This document shows positions 17,527 to 24,673 of a stretch of 64,000 nt of DNA, piece by piece. Every line of letters begins with the position of its first letter. Positions within the stretch are counted from its first letter, which is position 1. The stretch comes from an uncultured Christensenella sp. (GTDB taxonomy: Bacteria; Bacillota; Clostridia; Christensenellales; UBA3700), in the NCBI GenBank assembly GCA_910579785.1, contig CAJTVJ010000001.1:84003-148002 (forward strand), in the 5' to 3' direction. The notes below the pieces were generated by a model. The model made no database searches. It saw only the letters and a program-made list of their open reading frames with translations, and had not been told where the DNA came from. The translations under genes were made by a program, and so were the position numbers.

Positions 17527-19065
17527 ATGAAAAAAATATCCGCGATTTTAATAATTTGCCTTGTGGTTTGTATGGGACTTGCTATTTTTGCAGGTTGCGA
17601 GACCAAATTCGGACCTATCGGCACGACAGAATATAAGGACAGCCCTGTGATCAACAACGGCGGTCTTGCCATTCGTCAAGGCAATTATCTCTATTACGTC
17701 AACGGTATGGACAGCACGTCCAACATCACAAAGCCGGAGCACAATGCTTTTGGCAAGGCTTCCGTAAAGGGCAGCATAATGAAGAGCAAAATATGCGAGG
17801 ACGGTACTCTCAGCGAGACTGCGGTCGTAGTGCCTAAGATGTTCTATACGTCGGCGACAGGCGGCGGCTTTTATATCTACGGCGAGTGGATATACTATCT
17901 CTCTCCAAACACCAAGACTGACAATAAGTCCAACGTATTGTCCAGCGAATCCGTCGTATTCCGTACCAAAATAGACGGCACTAAGACGCAAGAGATGATA
18001 ACTTTGTCATCTAATTCGACGCAATACACTTTTACGGATAAGGAATTTATTTATTTTGAAGGCAACGTCTTGAAGAAAGTGACTTACACTGACACCAAGG
18101 TCAATACTAAGTCCGAGACTATCGCAGAAGACGTGACGTCTGCATTGTTTACTGCTAAGACCAACGTCGTTTTCTTCTTGAAGAATACAGATTCTAAGGT
18201 ACGCGTCAACAATAACATGTATGCTTACGTAGGCGGCGAGATAAAACAACTTACGACTGATACGACATATGACGTTGAAGGCGACGCAAGCGCAGACAAC
18301 CTCAAAAGACAGTATACTTTTGCATTGATATCCTACGACCCGATAGAAAATACGCTTTTCTATTCCAAGGTAATCAACTCTTCCGACGCTTCTAAGGCGA
18401 CTTCGACGTACGCATATAAATTCGACGAGACTTTTGCCTTTGATAAGAACAAAGAAGTGAGATATGCAATTACAGCGCTCTCCGCTTCTACTATACGCAA
18501 TATTGGCGGCGGTAAGGGTATACTCGACTATTCGGCTGCTCAACTTAAAGTATACAGCCCGATTTCGGAGACCGCCAATAAAAACGAGACTAAGGACGGC
18601 GCAACGCTTTCAGCAACGGGCGCGACAATCGTAACTATCGAAGGCGATTATATGTATTACGTAATAAGCAACGTACTTTACAGAATTGAGTATATGAACA
18701 AGGACGCGGTAGTGCAGAAGCTCAGCGACGACGCAATCAACACTTCGTGGCTCACGCTTTCGGTAATAGATAATTATCTTTACTATATCGACAACACTTA
18801 CAACTACATGTACAGAGTTGATCTCAAAGCTTTCGTCGGCGACGACAACAACTTTGTGCTTGCAAAGGGCGAAATCGTCAGCGGTACTCGCAAGGCTACC
18901 ATTGAGCAGGTCAAGGACGGAGACGAGACCAAATATAAGTTCACTTACGTTGCAGACGATGCCAACGAAGAAGGCGTCAAGTATTATCAAGTTCCTAAGT
19001 TTATGACAGAAGACGACTTGCAGAAATTTGCCGAGGCAAATTACGAAGAGGAAGAAGATAAATAA
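17527..19065 (+). CDS. DUF5050-like beta-propeller lipoprotein
   Basis: This 512-residue lipoprotein has lipobox IFAGC with Cys24. The body carries repeated strands of the pattern NYLYYV, EWIYYLSP, EFIYFEGN, DYMYYVIS and NYLYYIDNTYNYMYRVDL, spaced some 50-60 residues. These are the aromatic blades seen in DUF5050 proteins, which are thought to form beta-propellers outside the cell. Start 17527 was chosen because AGGAG lies eight bases upstream; ATG 17500 lacks one. The acidic tail ends YEEEEDK. It lies downstream of the polysaccharide pair but has its own promoter and terminator. The ligand is unknown; family call by repeat pattern. Confidence 0.75.
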   Translation: MKKISAILIICLVVCMGLAIFAGCETKFGPIGTTEYKDSPVINNGGLAIRQGNYLYYVNGMDSTSNITKPEHNAFGKASVKGSIMKSKICEDGTLSETAVVVPKMFYTSATGGGFYIYGEWIYYLSPNTKTDNKSNVLSSESVVFRTKIDGTKTQEMITLSSNSTQYTFTDKEFIYFEGNVLKKVTYTDTKVNTKSETIAEDVTSALFTAKTNVVFFLKNTDSKVRVNNNMYAYVGGEIKQLTTDTTYDVEGDASADNLKRQYTFALISYDPIENTLFYSKVINSSDASKATSTYAYKFDETFAFDKNKEVRYAITALSASTIRNIGGGKGILDYSAAQLKVYSPISETANKNETKDGATLSATGATIVTIEGDYMYYVISNVLYRIEYMNKDAVVQKLSDDAINTSWLTLSVIDNYLYYIDNTYNYMYRVDLKAFVGDDNNFVLAKGEIVSGTRKATIEQVKDGDETKYKFTYVADDANEEGVKYYQVPKFMTEDDLQKFAEANYEEEEDK

Positions 19066-19084
19066 ATCTACACGATAAAAATCG

Positions 19085-19112
19085 GCGACAGTCTTATGGG
19101 CTGTCGCTTTTT
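19085..19112 (+). terminator. Rho-independent terminator
   Basis: Stem GCGACAG/CTGTCGC (19085-19091, 19101-19107) with a 9-base loop and five T. It ends the DUF5050-like gene. Confidence 0.85.
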
Positions 19113-19185
19113 CTATGCAAGTATTACCACAAGGTTGGGTGCAGAGATGCGGCAAAACGTAACTGTAAAAAGCAAAATCAGCAAC

Positions 19186-19224
19186 AAAAATATCCGCCTG
19201 CTGAAAGTTCATCGGGCGGATATT
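19186..19224 (-). terminator. Rho-independent terminator of the SIS gene
   Basis: On the minus strand the 10-bp stem AATATCCGCC/GGCGGATATT (arms 19189-19198 and 19215-19224) is followed by a T run. It lies 23 bases after the SIS gene stop. Confidence 0.8.
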
Positions 19225-19246
19225 AGGTATTAGCTATCGTTGCGAA

Positions 19247-20278
19247 TTATAGCGTTATCGTCACCTTGTTGAGGTTTCTCGGCGTATCTACGTTGAGTCC
19301 CTTTGCAAGTCCCGTATTGAGAGCCAAAAGGCTTACTGCGACGCCGTAGAGCATAGGAGCTTCAAGTATATCTGCATCAGGCATTGCGACGGCATTCTTG
19401 GCATTTTCAAGCACCTGAGGGATGTTGCTGAATGCAGTCAGTGTAGCTCCAAGTCCGTTGATTCGTTTTGCCATAGAGATAAACTCGTCGTCAAAGTTGC
19501 CTTTGGGCGCAAGCATAATGACGTTTGCGTTTTCGTCAAGAAGCGAAAGCGGACCGTGCATAAAGTTGGCGGACGAATAAGAGCGGTTGAAGAGATAACA
19601 GCATTCTGTCAACTTCAAAGCGCATTCGTCGCCCGTGCCTAGCATTGTTCCGCGCGAGAGTACGATAAAGTTGTTGCGCTTGTGTATTGCGCTTGCAATG
19701 TCTGCTATCTTACCGTTGAGCGCAAGTATTTCCTGTATTCTGTCTGCCAAGCTGTCATAGCTTGCTGAGAAGTCGCCTTTGAGCGCGTCTGTGAGCATAT
19801 AGAGCGCAAAGAGCTCTCCTATATAGGTCTTCGTCGCCGCCACGCTCTTTTCTTCTTCTACGTCCATAAAGAGGTGAAAATCACAGTTCTTTGCCACTGG
19901 GCTTTGAGCGTTGTTGGTCACGGCGATAGTCATTGCGCCGTTCTTGATTGCCTTTTCCATCACCGCTACGGTGTCTTTTGACATACCGCTTTGCGAGATT
20001 ATCACCATACAGGTATTTTTCATATCGACGTCGCAGTCGTATACTGTCGTCAGCGACGGATGGTATTTTCCCACTTTGATACCCGTGACCATAGGGCATA
20101 CAAATGAAAATACAGTTGCGGCGTTGTCGGAAGTTCCGCGCGCCATAGTCACTATGTTGGTTATGCCTTTTTCTTTAAAAGCCTTGTTGATTGCCGGCAA
20201 GATAGGTTTGCATGCAGCGATAGTGCGCTTCATCATAGAAGGCTCGCTGAAAATTTCTTGTTGCATTAGAGTCGTCAT
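19247..20278 (-). CDS. Double-SIS sugar-phosphate isomerase/deaminase (GlmS/NagB-II-like)
   Basis: This 343-residue cytosolic protein consists of two SIS domains like the isomerase half of GlmS. The first domain has MARGTSDNA (45-53), the phosphate-binding loop ISQSGMSKDT (94-103) and KSVAATKTY. The second has VLSRGTMLGTG, the base-region ALKLTECCY and the substrate loop FMHGPLSLLD. The C-terminus DTPRNLNKVTITL matches the GlmS-type tail (DxPRNLAKSVTVE). There is no N-terminal glutamine amidotransferase domain, so it more likely deaminates or isomerises a glucosamine-6-phosphate-like sugar than makes it. It would feed amino-sugar catabolism or envelope precursor balance. An AGAGGTGA ribosome site precedes the ATG; promoter and terminator are both visible, so it is a single-gene unit. 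The exact substrate cannot be read. Confidence 0.85.
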   Translation of the reverse strand: MTTLMQQEIFSEPSMMKRTIAACKPILPAINKAFKEKGITNIVTMARGTSDNAATVFSFVCPMVTGIKVGKYHPSLTTVYDCDVDMKNTCMVIISQSGMSKDTVAVMEKAIKNGAMTIAVTNNAQSPVAKNCDFHLFMDVEEEKSVAATKTYIGELFALYMLTDALKGDFSASYDSLADRIQEILALNGKIADIASAIHKRNNFIVLSRGTMLGTGDECALKLTECCYLFNRSYSSANFMHGPLSLLDENANVIMLAPKGNFDDEFISMAKRINGLGATLTAFSNIPQVLENAKNAVAMPDADILEAPMLYGVAVSLLALNTGLAKGLNVDTPRNLNKVTITL

Positions 20279-20318
20279 TATTCACCTCTTGACTTAGTTT
20301 GTTTTTATATATGTTTAT

Positions 20319-20347
20319 ATTGTACCATATATTTATGTTTTAGGCAA
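20319..20347 (-). promoter_or_regulatory. Promoter of the SIS gene
   Basis: Minus-strand -35 TTGCCT (20342-20347), 17-base spacer ending in TGG, -10 TACAAT (20319-20324). Confidence 0.65.
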
Positions 20348-20381
20348 TATTATTATTCACAATATTACGCCGTATGAGGCG

Positions 20382-21620
20382 TCATTGCAGAAGGGAATGT
20401 ATAAATTGTTCTGCCATGCGACCCGATTTGGCGCCGTTGAACATTGCCCATGACAGCGCTTTCTTTTCGAGATCTTTGACGTCCATAGCTACGTTGAATT
20501 TTTTGGCGAGTATGCGGACTATATTCAAATACTCCTGCTGGTCGGGCGACGGATAATATATCGACAGTCCAAAACGGGCGACTAGCGAGAGCTTTTCGTT
20601 CTTTGTATCCGACTTATGCAGCTCGTCCATAGGGTCTATGTCGTTGCCGTCGCTGTAATGTTCTTTTATAAGATGACGTCTATTGGACGTGGCGTATATA
20701 AGCACGTTGTCGGGTTTGACCTCCAAGCCTCCGTCTATTATCGCTTTGAAGTACTTATATTCCATCTCAAAGTCGTCAAAAGACAAATCGTCGAGATACA
20801 GTATATACTTGTAGTTGCGAAGCGCTATCTTACTGAGTATGTCGCTGATATGCAAAAATTGATGTTTATAAAGTTCTATTACTCTCAATCCGTCGTGATA
20901 AAACTCGTTTATAAGAGCCTTGATGGTCGAGGACTTGCCTGTGCCCATATCTCCGTAGAGCAATACGTTGTTGGCTTTTTTGCCTTCAAGGAAGGCTTTG
21001 GTATTGGCGACGACTTCTTGCTTTTGCATGTCGTATCCGACTATGTCGTCAAGGCGTTTTGAATCCATGCATGTTATAGGCAGAAGAGTTGCCTTTCCGT
21101 CTTTTTCTATCACTCTAAAAGCCTTGTTAAGTCCCAATTCGCCCACGCCGTATGACTTATAAAAAGCAATTATTTCGTTTAAAAAAGCCTTGGTGCCGTT
21201 GCACTTTGCCAATCTTTCGGCAAATTCGCTCAATATTTGGGAATATGGCATTTGCGATACGTCGCCTGTGCTTGCAAATTGCGTTATTACCGACGGTGGA
21301 ACGTCGGCAAAGACGGACGCGCTTGAAAGATTGAATATATCCATAAGATTTTTGCAATCTGCATATGCCACGTCCACCAAAGTTCCGCTTACTTCTTGCT
21401 TTCTTTCGCATGCCAGTGAAAAGGCGTTGACGTTGCAGGCAATGAAATATGCGACGTAATATTGCCAGCAATTACCTTTAACGGCGTGTTTGTCTGCAAA
21501 AGATATAAGTTTGCCTATCAAGTCGACGGACCGCAGATTGTTTTGCGGATAGTTTGCAAAATCGTCAAGCAGAGCTCCTGCGGCGTCGTAAATTTTTAAA
21601 TTTCCAATATATTTTTTCAT
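20382..21620 (-). CDS. DUF815-family AAA+ ATPase
   Basis: This protein of about 412 residues has an N-terminal helical half of roughly 190 residues and a C-terminal AAA+-type domain. The junction DDIVGYDMQKQEV is followed by Walker A YGDMGTGKSS, Walker B YILYLDDLSF, a sensor-like LIYATSNRRHLI and LVARFGLSIYYPSP, the layout of DUF815 proteins. The biochemical role of this family is not established; it resembles a DnaA/DnaC-like loader in its core. I placed the start at 21620 (MKKYIGNLKI) because GAGGT precedes it on the minus strand; a start at 21650 would add MRQRALSRSN. A strong promoter lies 66 bases upstream. The SIS gene downstream has its own promoter, so the two are probably independent. 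Confidence 0.85.
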   Translation of the reverse strand: MKKYIGNLKIYDAAGALLDDFANYPQNNLRSVDLIGKLISFADKHAVKGNCWQYYVAYFIACNVNAFSLACERKQEVSGTLVDVAYADCKNLMDIFNLSSASVFADVPPSVITQFASTGDVSQMPYSQILSEFAERLAKCNGTKAFLNEIIAFYKSYGVGELGLNKAFRVIEKDGKATLLPITCMDSKRLDDIVGYDMQKQEVVANTKAFLEGKKANNVLLYGDMGTGKSSTIKALINEFYHDGLRVIELYKHQFLHISDILSKIALRNYKYILYLDDLSFDDFEMEYKYFKAIIDGGLEVKPDNVLIYATSNRRHLIKEHYSDGNDIDPMDELHKSDTKNEKLSLVARFGLSIYYPSPDQQEYLNIVRILAKKFNVAMDVKDLEKKALSWAMFNGAKSGRMAEQFIHSLLQ

Positions 21621-21685
21621 ATTCGACCTCGACAACGCCCTTTGCCGCAAGCGGCAATTTTAAGTATGCGCGCGTTGTCTATATG

Positions 21686-21714
21686 ATTATATACCAAATG
21701 CGTAGGCTAGGCAA
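21686..21714 (-). promoter_or_regulatory. Promoter of the DUF815 gene
   Basis: Minus-strand -35 TTGCCT (21709-21714), 17-base spacer, -10 TATAAT (21686-21691). The leader includes the perfect palindrome TTGCCGCTTGCGGCAA. Confidence 0.75.
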
Positions 21715-21770
21715 GAAAATCAGCAAATTCAAAGTATTTTTATTCGCATAAAATTGCCAAAATTTGTGTA

Positions 21771-21799
21771 TTGCCCGAAGATTTGCGAGATGTTAAAAT
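21771..21799 (+). promoter_or_regulatory. Promoter of the NlpC/P60 gene
   Basis: -35 TTGCCC (21771-21776), 17 bases, -10 TAAAAT (21794-21799). Its position rules out translation starts before about 21806. Confidence 0.7.
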
Positions 21800-21830
21800 A
21801 AAAGTACAGAAAATACAAAAGGAGGTCGCT

Positions 21831-22715
21831 ATGATAAAGAAAATATCAAAGTTGACGTTGTTAGTCTTTCTTATGGGTATGGTGCTGGCAAGCGTAGTCG
21901 GATGTCAGGAGGCCCCCATGAAAGAAGAGGATAAATATCAGAATTGGGAGGTGGATTGGGACGGATACCGTCCTAGCGTCAAAGACCCGTCGGACGAGGG
22001 AAATGACGGCGATGACGGAAACGTAGACGAAAGTCCCGACGATACCGAACAAAATATACCTGCGGTAAAGCCCGTTACATACACCAAAATGCTAAAAAGC
22101 AATACCGCAAATCTCAATATCAGGTCTGCGCCTACGACAAGCGCGAGCGTTGTCGGCAAAATGGATAAGGGCGATATGGTGAGATACGAGGGCTTGCAAA
22201 ACGGCTGGTATAAGACTGTGTATAAGGAAAAGACGGCTTACATCTATGCGGGCAACAACTATGTAAGCATAGTGCATATGAAGCAGGGCAGCGAGGATAT
22301 TGAGAGAGTAATTGCTGTCGGCGAAGAGTTGCTTGGCCATCCGTACGTATGGGGAAGCCAGCGCTATCATTGGGGCAACGGCAAACTCAATACCAACTTT
22401 GTGCCAGGACAGTTCGACTGCTCAGCGCTGATGCAATACATCTTCTTTAAAGGAGCCAACGTGCTTATGGACCTCAATACCCGTACGCAGGTCGTACAGG
22501 GCGAAAAGGTTGAGGAAGGACAGCTTAGACGCGGCGACGTAATGTTTTTCACCAACGACAGCAGATATAACAACACAGGCATCGAGCGCGTAGGACACGT
22601 GGCGCTGTATCTCGGAGATAATTACATACTGCACACGGCTTCCGACTATGCGGTGATAGAGGAGATATCTGCCAAGAGATGGAGCTATTTTATCGTCGCA
22701 AAACGCTTTATATAG
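21831..22715 (+). CDS. SH3b-NlpC/P60 cell-wall hydrolase lipoprotein
   Basis: This 294-residue lipoprotein probably cleaves peptide bonds in peptidoglycan stems. The signal peptide ends in SVVGC with Cys25, followed by an acidic linker (about 50-75). A bacterial SH3 domain lies at about 85-147 (NLNIRSAPTTSASVVGK, NGWYKTVY). The NlpC/P60 domain (about 155-294) has catalytic Cys197 in QFDCSAL, His256 in RVGHVALY and a third polar residue, His268, in ILHTAS. All catalytic residues are present. The start at 21831 is set by AGGAGG seven bases upstream and by the promoter position. It would be anchored on the outer membrane face and remodel the wall. It has no obvious operon partner. Confidence 0.9.
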   Translation: MIKKISKLTLLVFLMGMVLASVVGCQEAPMKEEDKYQNWEVDWDGYRPSVKDPSDEGNDGDDGNVDESPDDTEQNIPAVKPVTYTKMLKSNTANLNIRSAPTTSASVVGKMDKGDMVRYEGLQNGWYKTVYKEKTAYIYAGNNYVSIVHMKQGSEDIERVIAVGEELLGHPYVWGSQRYHWGNGKLNTNFVPGQFDCSALMQYIFFKGANVLMDLNTRTQVVQGEKVEEGQLRRGDVMFFTNDSRYNNTGIERVGHVALYLGDNYILHTASDYAVIEEISAKRWSYFIVAKRFI

Positions 22716-22756
22716 CGCATTGACAAAAGAAAAATAATAGAGACACAAAAGATAAA

Positions 22757-22877
22757 TGCCGTCTAAAAATATATGGATGAAACGGCACGGCGGCACAGGC
22801 GGATATAGCAAATAAAAAGGAGTAGTAAGCACTTTAAATGCGCACGGCAGTAAAATAGACGGATATATCCGCCTGTG
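22757..22877. repeat. Nested inverted repeats in an intergenic region
   Basis: A perfect 14-base inverted repeat CACAGGCGGATATA (22794-22807) with TATATCCGCCTGTG (22864-22877) encloses 56 bases. The right arm overlaps the palindrome GGATATATCC (22861-22870). Upstream, GCCGT/ACGGC could form a second hairpin (about 22758-22786). No T-run follows on the plus strand; on the minus strand a T-run precedes it. It could be a structured RNA or a small mobile repeat. Confidence 0.5.
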
Positions 22878-22930
22878 TAAGTAAAAAAATCATAATACTT
22901 TTATATGGACAAATCAGTTATATATCTTTC

Positions 22931-23042
22931 GCTCTCGGTATTTATAAATTTGCCATAAATGCCTCCATTAAACCGAGAGTGCAGCCTCCTTGTATAAAGG
23001 CGTCCCTAAATGGGCATAACCGCATATGAGGAGGCAATTTTT
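22931..23042 (+). promoter_or_regulatory. Structured 5' leader with sequestered ribosome site
   Basis: A first hairpin pairs CTCTCGGT (22932-22939) with ACCGAGAG (22972-22979) and carries an inner ATTTAT/ATAAAT stem. A second pairs GCCTCCT (22984-22990) with AGGAGGC (23029-23035), which contains the Shine-Dalgarno of the rubrerythrin-like gene. A second copy of GCCTCC (22961-22966) sits in the loop of the first hairpin and could compete for the same site. No known riboswitch consensus was recognised. Confidence 0.55.
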
Positions 23043-23579
23043 ATGAATGAGATCAACAAGAGCCGCACGTATGAAAACGTAATAAAAGAGATAGAGAGCA
23101 GAGGCAAGAATATGGCGTTGCTCCGCGTGTTTTCCGACAGAGCAAAGGCGCAGGGATATTTTACCGTAGCGCATAAGTTGGACGAGGTGACTAAGCAGGA
23201 GAGCGAGCATTGCGCGGTGCTTTACAGAATAATGCAAGAGGGCGACGAGATAGACACTCTCGCCAATTTGATATATTGTGCAGGACAGCTCAACGCAAGC
23301 TCGGCAAGACTTAGGACGCAGTTTGTCGCTACGGCAAAGGAAGAGGGCTTTGATTATATTGCCGGCGTCATAGACGAGATAGCCAAAGTCGATACGCAGA
23401 CCGAGATGCAGCTCAAAGAGATAATGGAAGAGCTTAAAGTAGGTAAGCTGTACGTTGGAGACAAATCGACTGCTTGGCAGTGTATAAAATGCGGTTGCAG
23501 TGTCGAGAACTCGAATGCGCCCGATATCTGTCCTCTTTGCGCGTCGCAAAAGGGTTTTTTCGCCAAAATCAAAAAGTAA
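23043..23579 (+). CDS. Rubrerythrin-like protein with degenerate di-iron site
   Basis: This 178-residue protein combines a four-helix ferritin-like part (about 1-135) with a C-terminal rubredoxin-type iron site WQCIKC...CPLC (Cys147, Cys150, Cys163, Cys166). Rubrerythrins reduce peroxide in anaerobes using a di-iron centre. Here the first half keeps an ExxH motif (Glu53, His56), but the second half has GQLNA where GExxE is expected and KVDTQTE where ExxH is expected. The di-iron site is therefore likely incomplete, while the rubredoxin site is intact. The start at 23043 follows GAGGAGG eight bases upstream; ATG 23010 would lie inside the leader hairpin. The leader may control its translation. 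It may be an electron carrier or metal/redox sensor rather than a peroxidase. Confidence 0.75.
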   Translation: MNEINKSRTYENVIKEIESRGKNMALLRVFSDRAKAQGYFTVAHKLDEVTKQESEHCAVLYRIMQEGDEIDTLANLIYCAGQLNASSARLRTQFVATAKEEGFDYIAGVIDEIAKVDTQTEMQLKEIMEELKVGKLYVGDKSTAWQCIKCGCSVENSNAPDICPLCASQKGFFAKIKK

Positions 23580-23604
23580 AAATTTATTAGAACAAACGCG
23601 TGTC

Positions 23605-23635
23605 AAGACGCTGTCTAAGGGCAGCGTCCTTTGTC
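23605..23635 (+). terminator. Possible terminator hairpin
   Basis: Stem GACGCTG/CAGCGTC (23607-23613, 23622-23628) with an 8-base loop follows the rubrerythrin-like gene. The T tract is broken, so termination is uncertain. Confidence 0.5.
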
Positions 23636-23658
23636 ATATGCAAATTTAAGAAAAACCG

Positions 23659-23687
23659 TTGTAATAATCTTTTAATTATGTTATTAT
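23659..23687 (+). promoter_or_regulatory. Promoter of the orphan regulator
   Basis: -35 TTGTAA (23659-23664), 17 bases, -10 TATTAT (23682-23687); the leader to ATG 23740 is about 45 bases. Confidence 0.6.
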
Positions 23688-23739
23688 ATAGAAGGTTTTG
23701 ACGGCAATAGTGTCAAAATCGTTTGTTTGGGGGATAAAA

Positions 23740-24405
23740 ATGAAATTTTTAGTCATTGACTCGGATACTGCCGCGATAAAAGACGCCGTCAATGCCTTAA
23801 AGGGCTTGGGGGAATGCGATTGCGCGCACGACCTATTGGACGGCGTGTATATGGTGAATAATTGCGATTATGATTTGATAGTCACCGAGATACGTTTTCC
23901 CAAAGACCCAAGCGAATATGCGTTGAAAGAGCTCGGCAAGGCATTGGAATGTCCCGTGGTAGTGCTGTCGTCGGAGAGCAGCGTTGCTAAAAAAGTAGAG
24001 GCGCTGCGCAGCGGCGCGGATGATTATATAACCAAGCCTTTTGATAGAGACGAACTGTCAGCAAGAGTTGAGGCAGTACTTCGCCGTTGCAGGGGCAAAC
24101 AACGCGATTTATATTCTCAGGACGGTATTGAACTTGACTTTAAGAATAAAATGATGACGATAGACGGAAAAATGGTCAAGCTGTCATTAAGAAAATATGA
24201 AATATTAGAATATCTTATACGTCGCCGCAACGTGATAATATCCAAAGAGAGGCTTTTCAACAGAATTTGGGGGGCGGATCAGGATACTGTAGTAAGCGTA
24301 GTTGAAGTGTATATCTCAGAGCTTAGAAAGCTGCTCAAAAGCTATGGAAAGGTGGGGCATATAAAGACGGTAAGCGGTATGGGATATATGTGGCAAGACA
24401 AATAA
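23740..24405 (+). CDS. Orphan OmpR-type regulator with Glu at the phosphorylation site
   Basis: This 221-residue protein has a receiver domain and a C-terminal winged helix (about 125-220, ending KTVSGMGYMW). It aligns residue for residue with the regulator at 5156: Ser77 and Lys99 match, but the phospho-acceptor Asp50 of that protein is Glu50 here (VTEIRFP instead of ILDIMLP), and the acidic pocket is DSD instead of EDD. A Glu at this place often mimics the phosphorylated state or marks phosphorylation-independent regulators. No kinase gene is adjacent. The start at 23740 is set by GGGGG seven bases upstream. The giant lipoprotein operon begins 268 bases downstream in the same direction, making it the obvious candidate target; that link is inference. 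The DNA-binding domain appears intact. Confidence 0.9.
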   Translation: MKFLVIDSDTAAIKDAVNALKGLGECDCAHDLLDGVYMVNNCDYDLIVTEIRFPKDPSEYALKELGKALECPVVVLSSESSVAKKVEALRSGADDYITKPFDRDELSARVEAVLRRCRGKQRDLYSQDGIELDFKNKMMTIDGKMVKLSLRKYEILEYLIRRRNVIISKERLFNRIWGADQDTVVSVVEVYISELRKLLKSYGKVGHIKTVSGMGYMWQDK

Positions 24406-24407
24406 TT

Positions 24408-24436
24408 TTGACATAAAAAGTCTTATTTAATAAAAT
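24408..24436 (+). promoter_or_regulatory. Promoter-like element at the head of the giant-protein operon
   Basis: TTGACA (24408-24413), 17 bases, TAAAAT (24431-24436), starting 2 bases after the regulator's stop codon. It would give a leader of about 230 bases before the 2667-residue lipoprotein. Another candidate, TTGCAA with an 18-base spacer and TATAAA, lies at 24508-24537. Confidence 0.6.
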
Positions 24437-24598
24437 TAATACAATTTTAAATGTAAATTCTTTGTAAAATATTAAAAAATATTAAAAGCAAATTTAGTAG
24501 TTTTTTCATTGCAAGACCACCATATGTTGTGCTATAAAGCGCATAGCGGATAAGTTGAAGGGTTTTTTATTATATATACGCGCATATAGATAAAAAAC

Positions 24599-24631
24599 TT
24601 TAAGATAATTTTAAGGTAGATATTTTAAAAT
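24599..24631 (+). promoter_or_regulatory. 11-base-period direct repeat near the giant lipoprotein start
   Basis: TTTAAG occurs at 24599-24604 and 24610-24615, one helical turn apart, followed by a -10-like TAAAAT at 24626-24631. The arrangement resembles the repeat upstream of the lipoprotein at 10.3 kb and fits an OmpR-family operator. The A/T richness makes chance possible. Confidence 0.35.
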
Positions 24632-24673
24632 ATACGTGTAAGAAAATCTATGAATTTCTGAGAGGGAAAATTT

